Assembly (NCBI GenBank): GCA_016186175.1
Contig: JACPMB010000012.1
Span: forward strand, 1-39,242
DNA length: 39,242 nt
Direction of reading: 5' to 3'
Origin: Candidatus Peregrinibacteria bacterium
GTDB taxonomy: Bacteria > Patescibacteriota > Gracilibacteria > Peribacterales > Peribacteraceae
Of the stretch, positions 1-7,660 are shown in pieces. Made by a program: the position numbers and the translations under genes. Position 1 is the first letter of the stretch, and each line of letters starts with the position of its first letter. A model generated the notes under the pieces. The model worked only from the letters and a program-made list of their open reading frames with translations, was not told the origin of the DNA and did not search any database.

Positions 1-65
1 CCGATCCGCTGCGGTTCCTGTTCTTCCGGACGAACATGCAGGGATTCTACGGTTGCAGCACCCAT
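1..65 (-). CDS. Partial unidentified gene running off the left edge
   Basis: An open frame on the minus strand enters the window edge. It reads MGAATVESLHVRPEEQEPQR and onward. The family is not recognised. An in-frame GTG two codons upstream (position 71) is an alternative start. The frame stays open upstream to about position 190 but has no further ATG, GTG or TTG. A TATACT hexamer lies at 142-147 on this strand, so transcription may begin near 134 and the true start could be earlier than the first canonical codon. Too little is visible to name a function. Confidence 0.4.
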   Translation of the reverse strand, partial: MGAATVESLHVRPEEQEPQRI

Positions 66-179
66 TTTCACGAGCGAACGGCCTGAAACGGCAATGTCGC
101 GCGGATTCTTGGGGATGAATGCCGGAGTGTTGAAGTCAGGAAGTATAGTGCAACGAACGCGCGCCAGGCCACGGAGCCC

Positions 180-200
180 GTCCTGAGTTTAGCGAAGGAC
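180..200. repeat. Short intergenic inverted repeat, GTCCT...AGGAC
   Basis: The ends GTCCT and AGGAC can pair around an 11-base centre containing GAG and GCGA. The motif resembles the short CCTGAG...CGAAGG type of intergenic repeat found in many bacterial genomes, which often gives spurious translations containing FAKLRTG. A degenerate relative is at 592-609. The gap 72-267 holds nothing else I recognise except the TATACT hexamer at 142-147. Confidence 0.5.
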
Positions 201-267
201 GACCTCTCCAAAATACGACAAAGCATAGCATTCTTCTTCCGTTGCGCAGAACGTAACTCAACCGCGA

Positions 268-552
268 CTATTTCTTGCCGCTGGCTCCGCACGCCTCGCA
301 TCCGCTCATGCAGGCCTTAAAGGACTTTGCCCAGAACGTGACGGTGACTGCGAAGGCAATGAGCGAGAGTGAACCGGCGCTGGTGCCGAAGAGAATTGTC
401 GCCTCGCGCGCGCCTTTCAGAATGACATAGTGGGACGCCAGAATTTCCATGAACGCCGCCAGGGTTGCGACAAACAGGAGAACCATAACGACCAGGTGGC
501 AGACGAAACACCCGGGGTCGTGAGGATTTTTCTTCTTGTAGAAGAACATCAT
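268..552 (-). CDS. Small membrane protein with C-terminal cysteine pairs
   Basis: A 94-residue protein of unknown function. It starts MMFFYKKK, has a CxxC-like pair near residues 15-18 (CFVC), two hydrophobic segments (about residues 18-40 and 52-75), and a cysteine-rich tail CMSGCEACGASGKK. The cysteines suggest metal binding or a disulfide, but no known active site is seen. No Shine-Dalgarno sequence precedes the start. The segment just upstream is T-rich (TTTTAT). The start could equally be the second ATG (549). It is transcribed away from pheT. Confidence 0.7.
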   Translation of the reverse strand: MMFFYKKKNPHDPGCFVCHLVVMVLLFVATLAAFMEILASHYVILKGAREATILFGTSAGSLSLIAFAVTVTFWAKSFKACMSGCEACGASGKK

Positions 553-591
553 ATAAAATGGAGGAGGTAACGGTGGGGAACGGTAGCAGAA

Positions 592-609
592 GCTCAGACA
601 GGCTCAAGG
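592..609. repeat. Degenerate copy of the short intergenic repeat
   Basis: GCTCAGACAGGCTCAAGG resembles the GAGCCTGTC-type variant of the intergenic repeat seen at 180-200. It lies in the 144-base gap (553-696) between two divergent genes. The rest of the gap holds only the pheT promoter. Confidence 0.3.
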
Positions 610-683
610 AAAGGGAGTGGTGGGTGTCGCCGATTGATGAGATTGCAGTATTTGGATGGCTTCCTCAGTCTTTAAGGCTTCCT

Positions 684-689
684 TATACT
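684..689 (+). promoter_or_regulatory. -10 hexamer TATACT of pheT, leaderless spacing
   Basis: TATACT ends 7 bases before the pheT ATG, so the transcript would begin at or next to the start codon. No Shine-Dalgarno sequence is present and no convincing -35 box is seen. Confidence 0.6.
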
Positions 690-696
690 CTCCGGC

Positions 697-3120
697 ATGA
701 GGCTTTCCATTAATTGGTTGCGGGACTTCGTGAAGCTGGCAGTCACCGATCCACAGGAAATCGCGCGTCTGGTAACCGCATGCGTCGCCGAGGTGGAAAA
801 TGTCGAGATACTTGGCGGGCTTCTCGACCGCTGCGTCGTTGGGAAAATCCTTTCCGTCAAAAAACATCCTAATGCGGACCGTCTCTCGTTGTGCGATGTG
901 CTGACTGACGCTGGCGTCAAGAAAATCGTATGCGGCGGAATCAATCTGCGCGATGGCATGCGCGTCGCTTTTGCACACACCGGCGCGTGCGTGAAGTGGC
1001 ATGGAACGGAAATGATGACGCTCGAAAAAACTAATATACGCGGCGAAGAGAGCGAGGGAATGATCTGCACCGCGGCGGAACTCGATCTAATCGGCAGATT
1101 TACGCAAAAGGACGACCGCGAGGTGATTGACCTGGGCGATGGAGATGAAGGAGTGGGCGAACCGCTCAAAGAATATCTCAATTTGGATGACGTCGTGTTG
1201 CACATAGACAATCATGCGATCACGCACAGAGCCGATCTGTTTTCCCATTTGGGGTTTGCCAGAGAGTTTGTTGCTCTCGGGTTGGCGACGTGGAAAGGAG
1301 GCAAAAAAGGCAGAGGAGGCAAGAGAGAGTTGCCGTTTCCGAAGACGCCGCTGCCTTTTCGCTGTGTCGTGGAATCGAAGCGGTTCGTGCCGCGATGCGC
1401 ATCATGCCTCTTGGAGGTTGACGCTATCGGTACGACACCTTTATGGATGAAAAAACGTCTTGAGGCGACGGGCTGGAGATCGGTCAGCTTGCCCGTTGAC
1501 ATTACAAACTATGTGCTCATGGAAATGGGCATGCCGCTCCACTGCTTCGATGCCGATGACATCCGCGGTGATATGAACATTCGCCTCTCAAAAAACGGGG
1601 AGTACGTTACAACGCTCGATGGACAGAAGCGCAGGCTTGCGGAAGGATGTCTCGTTATCAACGACGACGAAGGCATTTTTGATTTGCTCGGCATCATGGG
1701 CGGATTACGGAGTTCCACGAAGGAACGCACGAAGCGCATGTATCTCCAGGCGGCGATTCTCGATTCCGCTTCCATCCGCAGAGGTATTCTGTCCACAGGA
1801 CACCGCACGGACGGGGCAACTGTCTATGAAAAGGGCGTTCCGAGATGCGCGGCTCTTCCGGTACTGCTGCGCGCAGTGGAATTGTTTCTGCAGCTCGTCC
1901 CCGGAGCGCGTCTGGTTTCCAGGCTGGAAGAATGGGGAGATGACGGGAAAGCGACCCCGATCACACTGTCGCTCGATCGCGCGGCGTCGCTCCTTGGGGT
2001 GGAAATTCCTGAGAAGAAAGTCGTGAAAATTCTGGAGGATTTGGAGTTCGCGGTTAAGCGCAGCAGGGCGAAAAGCGAATCATTCGTCGTCACTCCTCCG
2101 CTACATCGCCTGGGAGATATTCGCGGCCAGCACGATCTGATCGAAGAAATCGGCCGAATCACCGGCTACAACGAAATCCCCGCACAGACGCCGGTTGCTT
2201 CCATTGCGCCGCCCATCCGCGATATGCGCGCGCACCGCTTTCGCGACGGCCTAAAGGAATGCGGCTACAGCGAGATCGTCCCGATTTCGCTGGTCGGAGA
2301 AGCACTTCTCAAAAAATGCGGGTTGGATCCGCTGGCCGCCGTCGAGATCCGCAATCCAATCGGTGAGGAACTGAAACTGCTTCACACGTCGGCGCTCCCC
2401 GGGCTCCTGGAGCATGTGCAGCGGAACATCCTTCAGGCAGGAGATCGCATCAAGGCGTTCCATGTGTCGAATGTTTTCCAAAAAGGGCATGCGGAACACA
2501 TGGAGCTCGGGGTGCTGCTTGCCGATGTGCGTCCGCGGCGCGAATCGCGCGCGATGCTCGAAGAGCCGTTCCTTATGCTCAAGCGCGACATCGGCCGGAT
2601 ATTATGTTCCCTGGGATACAGCATGGAGCTGGCCGTGGCGGGAACGGCGCAACCATTCGTTCATCCAGGGCGATTCGCCGAACTCTCCGCCCGCCCGTCG
2701 TCTTGCGCGCATTCCGGAGAGCCGTTCGTCCGCATCGGCACGATTTTCGAGCTTCATCCATCTGTGGCTTCCGCGTTCGATATGCCTCATCGCGCCGCCG
2801 CCGTTCTGCTGGCAGTCACAACATTGCTGGAGATTGCTCCATCGGCGATTATTGCCGAGCCCGTGCCGCAATTCCCCGCAGTCACTTACGATTTCACCGA
2901 AACAGTCAGACATACGCAGGCTGTCGGCGACATTCTAAAGAGACTGCGCGGAAGCCACGAATATCTTGAGAGCGTATTCGTCAAAGATTTGTACGCAGCT
3001 TCCTCGTCGGAAAAAGAATCGTACAATATCACTCTGACCTTCACTTATCGGGCCAAGGACAGAACGCTTGCCGAAGAAGAAGCGAAGACGGCTCATGCGA
3101 AGGTTCTGGCGTTGATATAA
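697..3120 (+). CDS. pheT: Phenylalanine-tRNA ligase beta subunit
   Basis: This is the beta subunit of the cytoplasmic alpha2/beta2 enzyme that charges tRNA-Phe. It has 807 residues, usual for the family. The N-terminus MRLSINWLRDFV is typical. An EMAP/OB tRNA-binding domain spans about residues 40-160 (KKHPNADRLSLCDV). The B3/B4 editing region follows, with DITNYVLMEMGMPLHCFDA at about 268-286. The B5 domain and catalytic-like core come next, and the C-terminal FDX-ACB anticodon-binding domain (about 715-805) is complete. A Lys/Gly-rich insert (KGGKKGRGGKRE) near residues 201-212 is encoded by a nonamer repeat. pheS is not beside it. The gene begins with a leaderless-type promoter, and the next gene follows 41 bases downstream. 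Confidence 0.97.
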   Translation: MRLSINWLRDFVKLAVTDPQEIARLVTACVAEVENVEILGGLLDRCVVGKILSVKKHPNADRLSLCDVLTDAGVKKIVCGGINLRDGMRVAFAHTGACVKWHGTEMMTLEKTNIRGEESEGMICTAAELDLIGRFTQKDDREVIDLGDGDEGVGEPLKEYLNLDDVVLHIDNHAITHRADLFSHLGFAREFVALGLATWKGGKKGRGGKRELPFPKTPLPFRCVVESKRFVPRCASCLLEVDAIGTTPLWMKKRLEATGWRSVSLPVDITNYVLMEMGMPLHCFDADDIRGDMNIRLSKNGEYVTTLDGQKRRLAEGCLVINDDEGIFDLLGIMGGLRSSTKERTKRMYLQAAILDSASIRRGILSTGHRTDGATVYEKGVPRCAALPVLLRAVELFLQLVPGARLVSRLEEWGDDGKATPITLSLDRAASLLGVEIPEKKVVKILEDLEFAVKRSRAKSESFVVTPPLHRLGDIRGQHDLIEEIGRITGYNEIPAQTPVASIAPPIRDMRAHRFRDGLKECGYSEIVPISLVGEALLKKCGLDPLAAVEIRNPIGEELKLLHTSALPGLLEHVQRNILQAGDRIKAFHVSNVFQKGHAEHMELGVLLADVRPRRESRAMLEEPFLMLKRDIGRILCSLGYSMELAVAGTAQPFVHPGRFAELSARPSSCAHSGEPFVRIGTIFELHPSVASAFDMPHRAAAVLLAVTTLLEIAPSAIIAEPVPQFPAVTYDFTETVRHTQAVGDILKRLRGSHEYLESVFVKDLYAASSSEKESYNITLTFTYRAKDRTLAEEEAKTAHAKVLALI
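1296..1322 (+). repeat. Three 9-bp tandem units inside pheT
   Basis: The units are AGGAGGCAA, AAAAGGCAG and AGGAGGCAA, followed by GAGAGAG. Nine bases keep the frame and add Lys/Gly/Arg residues. They fall in the linker between the tRNA-binding and B3/B4 parts. A related nonamer run is on the other strand at 4293-4319. Confidence 0.55.
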
Positions 3121-3161
3121 TCAGTATTCCGAGTGCATCGTTTTATCCACCTGCTCTGACC

Positions 3162-3704
3162 ATGTCCATCGTAACCAAATCCGGCGACGGCGGAACGACT
3201 GGTCTCTACGGAGGCGAACGTCTTTCCAAAGATCACCCGCGCATATGCGCATACGGCGACGTGGACGAATTGAACGCAGTCGTAGGGATCGCCGCCGCAT
3301 CAGAAGATATTCCCGCCGACATCCGCAGCCAGCTCACGGAGATTCAGCACCTCATCTTCCGCATGGGCGGCGACCTGGCGACGCCGCTATCGCAGGAGTC
3401 GAAGAGGGAGCGCGTTGGCGCGGCGCACGTCTGTAAGATCGAAGAGTGGATCGCTAGGATAGAGAACAAGCTCGCTCCGCAGAGATCATTCATACTTCCC
3501 GGCGGCACGCAGCTGGCCGCGCACATTCATCTCGCGCGCACCGTGTGCCGCCGCGCGGAACGCTCCGTGATCGGTCTGCAGCGCAAAGAGTCCGTTAACA
3601 TCCAGATTCCAGTTCTCCTTAACCGTCTCGGCGATTACTTCTTCCTGCTTGCGCGCAAAACGAACGCGGACGCCGGAACGCCGGAAATTGAAGTGCGATA
3701 TTGA
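3162..3704 (+). CDS. Cob(I)alamin adenosyltransferase, PduO type
   Basis: The enzyme transfers the adenosyl group of ATP to cob(I)alamin to make coenzyme B12. The 180-residue length fits the PduO/EutT-like ATR family. The N-terminal glycine-rich ATP site is SGDGGTTGLYGGERLSKD (about residues 7-24). GDVDELNAVVG follows at about 32-42, and the substrate-site region RTVCRRAERSVI lies at about 125-136. No B12 biosynthesis gene or B12-dependent enzyme is visible in the window, so it probably serves salvaged cobalamin. It follows pheT by 41 bases on the same strand and may be cotranscribed. Neither a Shine-Dalgarno sequence nor a 6-7-base-spaced -10 hexamer precedes the ATG. Confidence 0.92.
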   Translation: MSIVTKSGDGGTTGLYGGERLSKDHPRICAYGDVDELNAVVGIAAASEDIPADIRSQLTEIQHLIFRMGGDLATPLSQESKRERVGAAHVCKIEEWIARIENKLAPQRSFILPGGTQLAAHIHLARTVCRRAERSVIGLQRKESVNIQIPVLLNRLGDYFFLLARKTNADAGTPEIEVRY

Positions 3705-3725
3705 TTCCGGGCGGCTCGACGTCCT

Positions 3726-4013
3726 TCACGCGCCGGGCCAGAAATTCACCAGCAAAACCAGTCCGAAGACGGCGGCCAGCGGCGTCCAGATCATCCATGG
3801 GAGCATTTTTGAATCATTGGATTGCAAACCCAAGTAAAGGCTCAATCCTCCGTATATGACTGCGGAGAATACGAAAGGAAGATCCGCCGTCTGCATCCAT
3901 ATCGCAACGCCTTTCGTCCAAACTTTGTTCCTTAAAAGGATGTATGCGAAAAAGAAAGAACTGCCGAAAAGAAAGAAGAACACCGCCGAAAGTTTGTGAA
4001 GGTACGAGAGCAT
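3726..4013 (-). CDS. Small three-helix membrane protein
   Basis: A 95-residue hydrophobic protein of unknown family. Three likely membrane segments are seen: about 8-28 (SAVFFFLFGSSFFFAYILL), 44-64 (DLPFVFSAVIYGGLSLYLGL) and 72-93. No catalytic motif is evident. It is convergent with the adenosyltransferase gene (21-base gap) and lies downstream of rpmH on the same strand, the place where rnpA normally sits, but it does not resemble RNase P protein. The start is supported by TATTCT ending 6 bases before the ATG. Confidence 0.75.
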   Translation of the reverse strand: MLSYLHKLSAVFFFLFGSSFFFAYILLRNKVWTKGVAIWMQTADLPFVFSAVIYGGLSLYLGLQSNDSKMLPWMIWTPLAAVFGLVLLVNFWPGA

Positions 4014-4019
4014 CGGACA

Positions 4020-4025
4020 AGAATA
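4020..4025 (-). promoter_or_regulatory. -10 hexamer TATTCT, leaderless spacing
   Basis: On the minus strand TATTCT ends 6 bases before the ATG of the small membrane protein at 4013. It lies in the short gap after rpmH, so this gene can be transcribed independently. Confidence 0.5.
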
Positions 4026-4047
4026 AACGTCGCAAGCATGTAATTTT

Positions 4048-4200
4048 TCAGAGATGCTTCTTTTTCTTGTGCTGCACCGTCAAGCAATGCCTTCCCCTCC
4101 TGCGCCTGCGCGCGAGCACTTTGCGACCGTCAGCTGTCTTCGATCGCTTGAGGAATCCATGCCTGCGCAGGCGACGGCGCCAGCGATTCTTTCCTAACAT
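4048..4200 (-). CDS. rpmH: Ribosomal protein L34 (atypical N-terminus)
   Basis: A 50-residue, strongly basic protein. Its core RRHGFLKRSKTADGRKVL, then ARRRRRGRHCLTV, matches the L34 signature (HGF...R...T..GRKVLARRR.KGR..L.V). The usual N-terminal KRTYQP-like segment is replaced by MLGKNRWRRRL, and a short lysine tail (KKKK) extends the C-terminus. L34 binds 23S rRNA in the large subunit. A longer frame upstream of 4200 would overlap the divergent protease gene and looks spurious. A TATTCT hexamer ends 9 bases before the ATG, giving a leader of only two or three bases. rnpA and yidC, the common neighbours, are not next to it. Confidence 0.88.
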   Translation of the reverse strand: MLGKNRWRRRLRRHGFLKRSKTADGRKVLARRRRRGRHCLTVQHKKKKHL

Positions 4201-4292
4201 AGCCGCGTGAGAATAATGGAGTTTGAAGGCTTCGGCAAGAGCAAACGCAGAAAACGCGCAACCGGCGGAAACAACGATCGTTAATTTCCCTG

Positions 4293-4319
4293 TTTGCTTC
4301 GATTGCCCCGCTTGCCTCA
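4293..4319. repeat. Three 9-bp units upstream of the M16 protease gene
   Basis: The plus-strand units are TTTGCTTCG, ATTGCCCCG and CTTGCCTCA. On the minus strand they read like the nonamers in pheT (GGCAA core). They occupy the -35 to -10 region of the protease gene. Confidence 0.4.
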
Positions 4320-4323
4320 CAAT
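4318..4323 (+). promoter_or_regulatory. -10-like CACAAT with GTG start 6 bases on
   Basis: CACAAT ends 6 bases before GTG 4330. TTGCTT at 4294-4299 sits 18 bases upstream as a possible -35 box. The hexamer is weaker than the TANNNT examples elsewhere in the window. Confidence 0.4.
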
Positions 4324-4329
4324 CATCCT

Positions 4330-5589
4330 GTGTTTGCTTTGCAAAAACTCCCATCCGGTCTCCCCGTCCTGACCGCTTCGAGCGATGGCACGGCATCAGT
4401 CACAGTGATGGTCTTTGCGGGAGCGGGATCTAGGTACGAAACACACGACCGGCGCGGAATAAGCCATTTTCTCGAGCATATGTTCTTCAAGGGAGGAAAA
4501 AAATACAAGACGACGCAGGCAGTAAGCTCGGCGATAGACGGCGTCGGGGGCGATTTTAACGCTTTTACCGGCAAGGAATACGCGGGGTATTACGTGAAGG
4601 TGGCGTCGGAAGAAATCGAGCTGGCGTGCGACGTTCTAAGCGACATGCTGCTGCACGCCAGTTTTCCACAGGAGGAGATAGAAAAAGAACGTGGCGTTAT
4701 CATGGAAGAAGAGCGCATGTACCAGGACACGCCTATGTATCGTGCAGGGTGGGATTTTGAAGAACTGCTGTATGGCGATTGCCCGCTGGGATGGGACACA
4801 ATCGGAACCGAAAAGGTCATCAAGACGGTTATGACGCGGGATTTCCAACGTCACAAAGACGAGCTGTACACGCCGGATAATCTCGTGCTCACTTTTGCCG
4901 GAAAGGTGACCGGGCCACAGGCTATGTCGTTGTCGGAGCAGTTTTTTGAACCGATTACCGGGCAAAAGCGGAAAACATTTCTCCCGCTCAAGAAATACGG
5001 CGCAAAAAAGGTTTATCTCCGCACCAAGAACACCGAACAGGCCCACCTCGTGCTCGGTTATCCCGGGCTCTCCGCGCTGGATTCCAATCATTTCGCCATC
5101 AAAGTATTATCGGTGATTCTGGGAGGAAACATGAGTTCACGCATGTTCCTGAATATCCGCGAAGCCAAAGGCCTCTGCTACTACATCTCGACGGAACTGG
5201 ACAATTATCTTGACGGAGGCGCCATTTCCACGCGCGCCGGAGTTGATCAGTCGCGCCTGCACGAAGCCATTACCGCGATCCGCCGCGAATATGAAGCGTG
5301 TTCATCCGGTGGCGTCACCGACGCGGAAGTCCGCCGGGCGAAGGATTACCTGAAAGGCAAAATCATGCTCAGTCTGGAAGATAGTGAAGAGCGAGCGCAT
5401 TTCTACGGCAAGCAGCAGCTTCTGTATCCCAAGACGCGCACAATCGTGGGATACTTCGGTGAAATCGAGAAGGTGACGAAGGCGCAAGTGAATGATCTTG
5501 CGAAGCAAATCCTCAAAACCGATGAATTGAGGCTTGTCGTCATTGGGAAGGAGGAGAGCGCTGGGAAGCTGGAAGCTTTGCTCGCGTGA
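4330..5589 (+). CDS. M16 family zinc peptidase (pitrilysin/processing peptidase-like)
   Basis: A 419-residue single-chain M16B-type metalloprotease. The inverted zinc motif HFLEH is at residues 46-50, with the distal acidic ligand in the helix IEKERGVIMEEERM about 75 residues later. The second, non-catalytic M16 domain is present (AKGLCYYISTELDNYLDGGA). Family members degrade peptides or process proteins and act as clamshell dimers. A GTG start at 4330 (MFALQKLPSGLPVLTA) is chosen because family members begin with this strand and a -10-like hexamer lies 6 bases before it. A TTG at 4294 would add residues coded by repeat DNA. The gene is divergent from rpmH. Confidence 0.93.
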   Translation: MFALQKLPSGLPVLTASSDGTASVTVMVFAGAGSRYETHDRRGISHFLEHMFFKGGKKYKTTQAVSSAIDGVGGDFNAFTGKEYAGYYVKVASEEIELACDVLSDMLLHASFPQEEIEKERGVIMEEERMYQDTPMYRAGWDFEELLYGDCPLGWDTIGTEKVIKTVMTRDFQRHKDELYTPDNLVLTFAGKVTGPQAMSLSEQFFEPITGQKRKTFLPLKKYGAKKVYLRTKNTEQAHLVLGYPGLSALDSNHFAIKVLSVILGGNMSSRMFLNIREAKGLCYYISTELDNYLDGGAISTRAGVDQSRLHEAITAIRREYEACSSGGVTDAEVRRAKDYLKGKIMLSLEDSEERAHFYGKQQLLYPKTRTIVGYFGEIEKVTKAQVNDLAKQILKTDELRLVVIGKEESAGKLEALLA

Positions 5590-5720
5590 ATCTCCGATAC
5601 ACATCCTTCCTCTGTCCGATCGCAACGACCGTGACCGTGACTATGTTCTTGGCGATTGTGTAAATGATGCGATAAAGTCATACGCGCATTACGATTCTTC
5701 GCCGTATCACGAACGTGCGC

Positions 5721-5726
5721 TAAAAT
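5721..5726 (+). promoter_or_regulatory. -10 hexamer TAAAAT, leaderless spacing
   Basis: TAAAAT ends 7 bases before the ATG of the YbhN-like gene at 5734. The rest of the gap 5590-5720 holds nothing recognisable. Confidence 0.5.
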
Positions 5727-5733
5727 CGTCAGG

Positions 5734-6583
5734 ATGAAAAAGCTCCTCTCGTGGGCGTCCGCGTTGTTCGGATTCGCCATGTTCTTCGTGGCTTTGTGGG
5801 CGCTGCGGCGGGAGCTGCATGACCGCACGATGGAGGAGATTTTCCAGGCGGTCGCCATGGTGCCATGGCAAGGGATCGTACTTGCTTTTGTTCTTACGGC
5901 GGCGTGCTACTTATGCCTGACTGGATATGATTTGCTTGCTGTGCGGTCGCTCGCGGAAAGGCTCGATCCGCTGTCATTATTACCTACGCAAAGGAATTAA
6001 GGGCACGGACATAATTCACATAGTCACTTTCTGCTTCGTCACTTTTTGGCTTGGATTCCTCATTCTCGGAGGAACGATATTCCTGTTTCTGCCGCCGGCA
6101 GTCCCCGAATTCATACACTTGCCGTTTTCCACGCTTCAGCCGCTTGGCGCGCTGCTGCTGCTCGCGCTCGGGGCGTATTTTTTCATCATACTCATTCACA
6201 AGCAGCCGCTATCTGTCCGCGGTTGGGTGATACCCGTGATTCCGGCGCGCGTCACCCTGGCGCAGATGCTTGTTTCCGCATCCGAGTGGCTGATAGGCGC
6301 GGCCGTTCTCTTCGTATTGCTGCCGCACCATCCGCAGCTCACCTATTTGCATCTCCTTAGCTTTTACTTCCTGGCTCACGTCTCTGGTCTGATGAGTCAG
6401 GTGCCGAGCGGACTGGGTGTCTTTGAAAGCATAGTGCTCGCGTTGGTGCCAGGCGATATGAATCCGCCGACGGTCGTCGGCGCGCTACTTTTATATCGTC
6501 TGATTTTCAGTTTGCTTCCTCTGAGCGCGGCGGGATCGCTGCTGTTCATCAGGGAACTGAGATACAGGCGAATGACGGTGTAG
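5734..6583 (+). pseudogene. Broken YbhN/UPF0104 (LPG-synthase-TM-like) membrane gene
   Basis: Two adjacent frames together resemble one flippase/MprF-type transmembrane protein. Frame one (5734-6000) covers MKKLLSWASALFGF through YDLLAVRSLAERLDPLS, then stops. The homologous continuation is in another frame (from about 5970 to 6583) as YYLRKGIKGTDIIHIVTF, then WLGFLILGG, then VSGLMSQVPSGLGVFESI. About 25-30 residues that family members carry between these parts (the segment with the conserved AFS.N.GF and GG..R motifs) appear missing, so an internal deletion shifted the frame. Either the gene is inactivated in this genome or the assembly collapsed here. The promoter is intact. No restart codon with a ribosome site is obvious for the second half. 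Confidence 0.75.
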
Positions 6584-6658
6584 TGAGCTGACATGCGGCA
6601 TGAAGAAGAATTGCCCATCGCGAGTGGGCCGATATAAATAAGCGACGTGATGTCGTGG

Positions 6659-6664
6659 TATCCT
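6659..6664 (+). promoter_or_regulatory. -10 hexamer TATCCT of rmlB, leaderless spacing
   Basis: TATCCT ends 6 bases before ATG 6671. This places the rmlB start at 6671 rather than at the upstream ATG 6647. It probably drives the glycosyltransferase operon that follows. Confidence 0.6.
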
Positions 6665-6670
6665 CTTGTC

Positions 6671-7660
6671 ATGAACCTTCTGGTTACCGGAGGGGCCGGC
6701 TTCATCGGCTCCCATTTTGTTCTCCGGCACAAAGAGCAGTTTCCGGACGACTTGATCGTCGTTCTGGATAAACTCACTTATGCAGGAAACAAAGCGTTCA
6801 TCGAGCCGGTTCTGAACCGCATCCGCTTCGTGCAGGGGGATATTGCCGACGTCGAGCTTGTCTCACAGCTCATTCTTCGTTACGAAATCGACAAGATCGT
6901 GAACTTTGCTGCCGAGACGCACGTAGATCGTTCAATCAAGAATGCGGTTCCATTCATCCATACGAATATCGTCGGCGTGCAGGCGCTGATCGAAGTCTGC
7001 AAAGCCGCGCCAGCCGTCCGCCTGCTGCACATTTCGACGGATGAGGTATACGGTGATATCGGCGATGATGATCCTCCATGTTCCGTTGGCCGCGCACTCT
7101 TCCCCAGTTCTCCGTACGCCGCAACAAAAGCCTCTGGCGAAATGCTCCTGCTCGCCGCGATGCGCACGCACAGCCTCAAAATCGCGATCACCCGGTGCAC
7201 GAATAACTACGGGCCGCACCAGGCGGACGAGAAATTCATTCCCACGATCGTGAGACATGCGATCAAGAACGAGCAGATCCCAGTCTACGGATCAGGCATG
7301 AACAAACGCGACTGGCTCTACGTTACCGATCACACGGATGCGCTGGAAGTTATTTTGAAGACCGATTGGGCATTTTGGGACAATGATGTCCCGGGCGTTC
7401 ACAAGAACCATCCGCAAGGTTCTGGCCGCACGTTCAATATCTCCGCTGATGATGAATGGCAGAACATAGATGTCGCAAAAATGATTCTAAAAATTCTTGG
7501 CAAACCGGAAGAACTCATCCACTTCGTCGCCGACCGCCTCGGGCACGACTGGAGATACGCACTCGATTCTTCAAATATCCGGAAACTGGGCTGGAAGCCG
7601 AAAATATCGTTCGAAGACGGCCTCAAAGCCACCGTGGAATGGTATCGTAAGAAGGCATGA
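6671..7660 (+). CDS. rmlB: dTDP-glucose 4,6-dehydratase
   Basis: A 329-residue extended SDR enzyme that converts dTDP-glucose to dTDP-4-keto-6-deoxyglucose, the precursor of rhamnose and related sugars. The NAD site GGAGFIGS is at residues 7-14. The RmlB-specific STDEVYG motif (catalytic Thr-Asp-Glu) is present, followed by YAATK with the Tyr/Lys pair. NNYGPHQ and the ETHVDRS segment are also diagnostic. The start at 6671 is set by the hexamer TATCCT six bases upstream and by the family N-terminus MNLLVTGGAGFIG. rmlA, rmlC and rmlD are not in the window. Its stop overlaps the next start by 4 bases, marking the head of an operon. Confidence 0.95.
   Translation: MNLLVTGGAGFIGSHFVLRHKEQFPDDLIVVLDKLTYAGNKAFIEPVLNRIRFVQGDIADVELVSQLILRYEIDKIVNFAAETHVDRSIKNAVPFIHTNIVGVQALIEVCKAAPAVRLLHISTDEVYGDIGDDDPPCSVGRALFPSSPYAATKASGEMLLLAAMRTHSLKIAITRCTNNYGPHQADEKFIPTIVRHAIKNEQIPVYGSGMNKRDWLYVTDHTDALEVILKTDWAFWDNDVPGVHKNHPQGSGRTFNISADDEWQNIDVAKMILKILGKPEELIHFVADRLGHDWRYALDSSNIRKLGWKPKISFEDGLKATVEWYRKKA

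Noticed and set aside
68-301. 77-codon minus-strand frame containing FAKLRTG
   Set aside because: This string is the usual spurious translation of the short intergenic repeat at 180-200.
4201-4344. Upstream extension of the L34 frame to a 98-residue protein
   Set aside because: It would overlap the divergent protease start and has no L34 homology; the 50-residue product fits the family.
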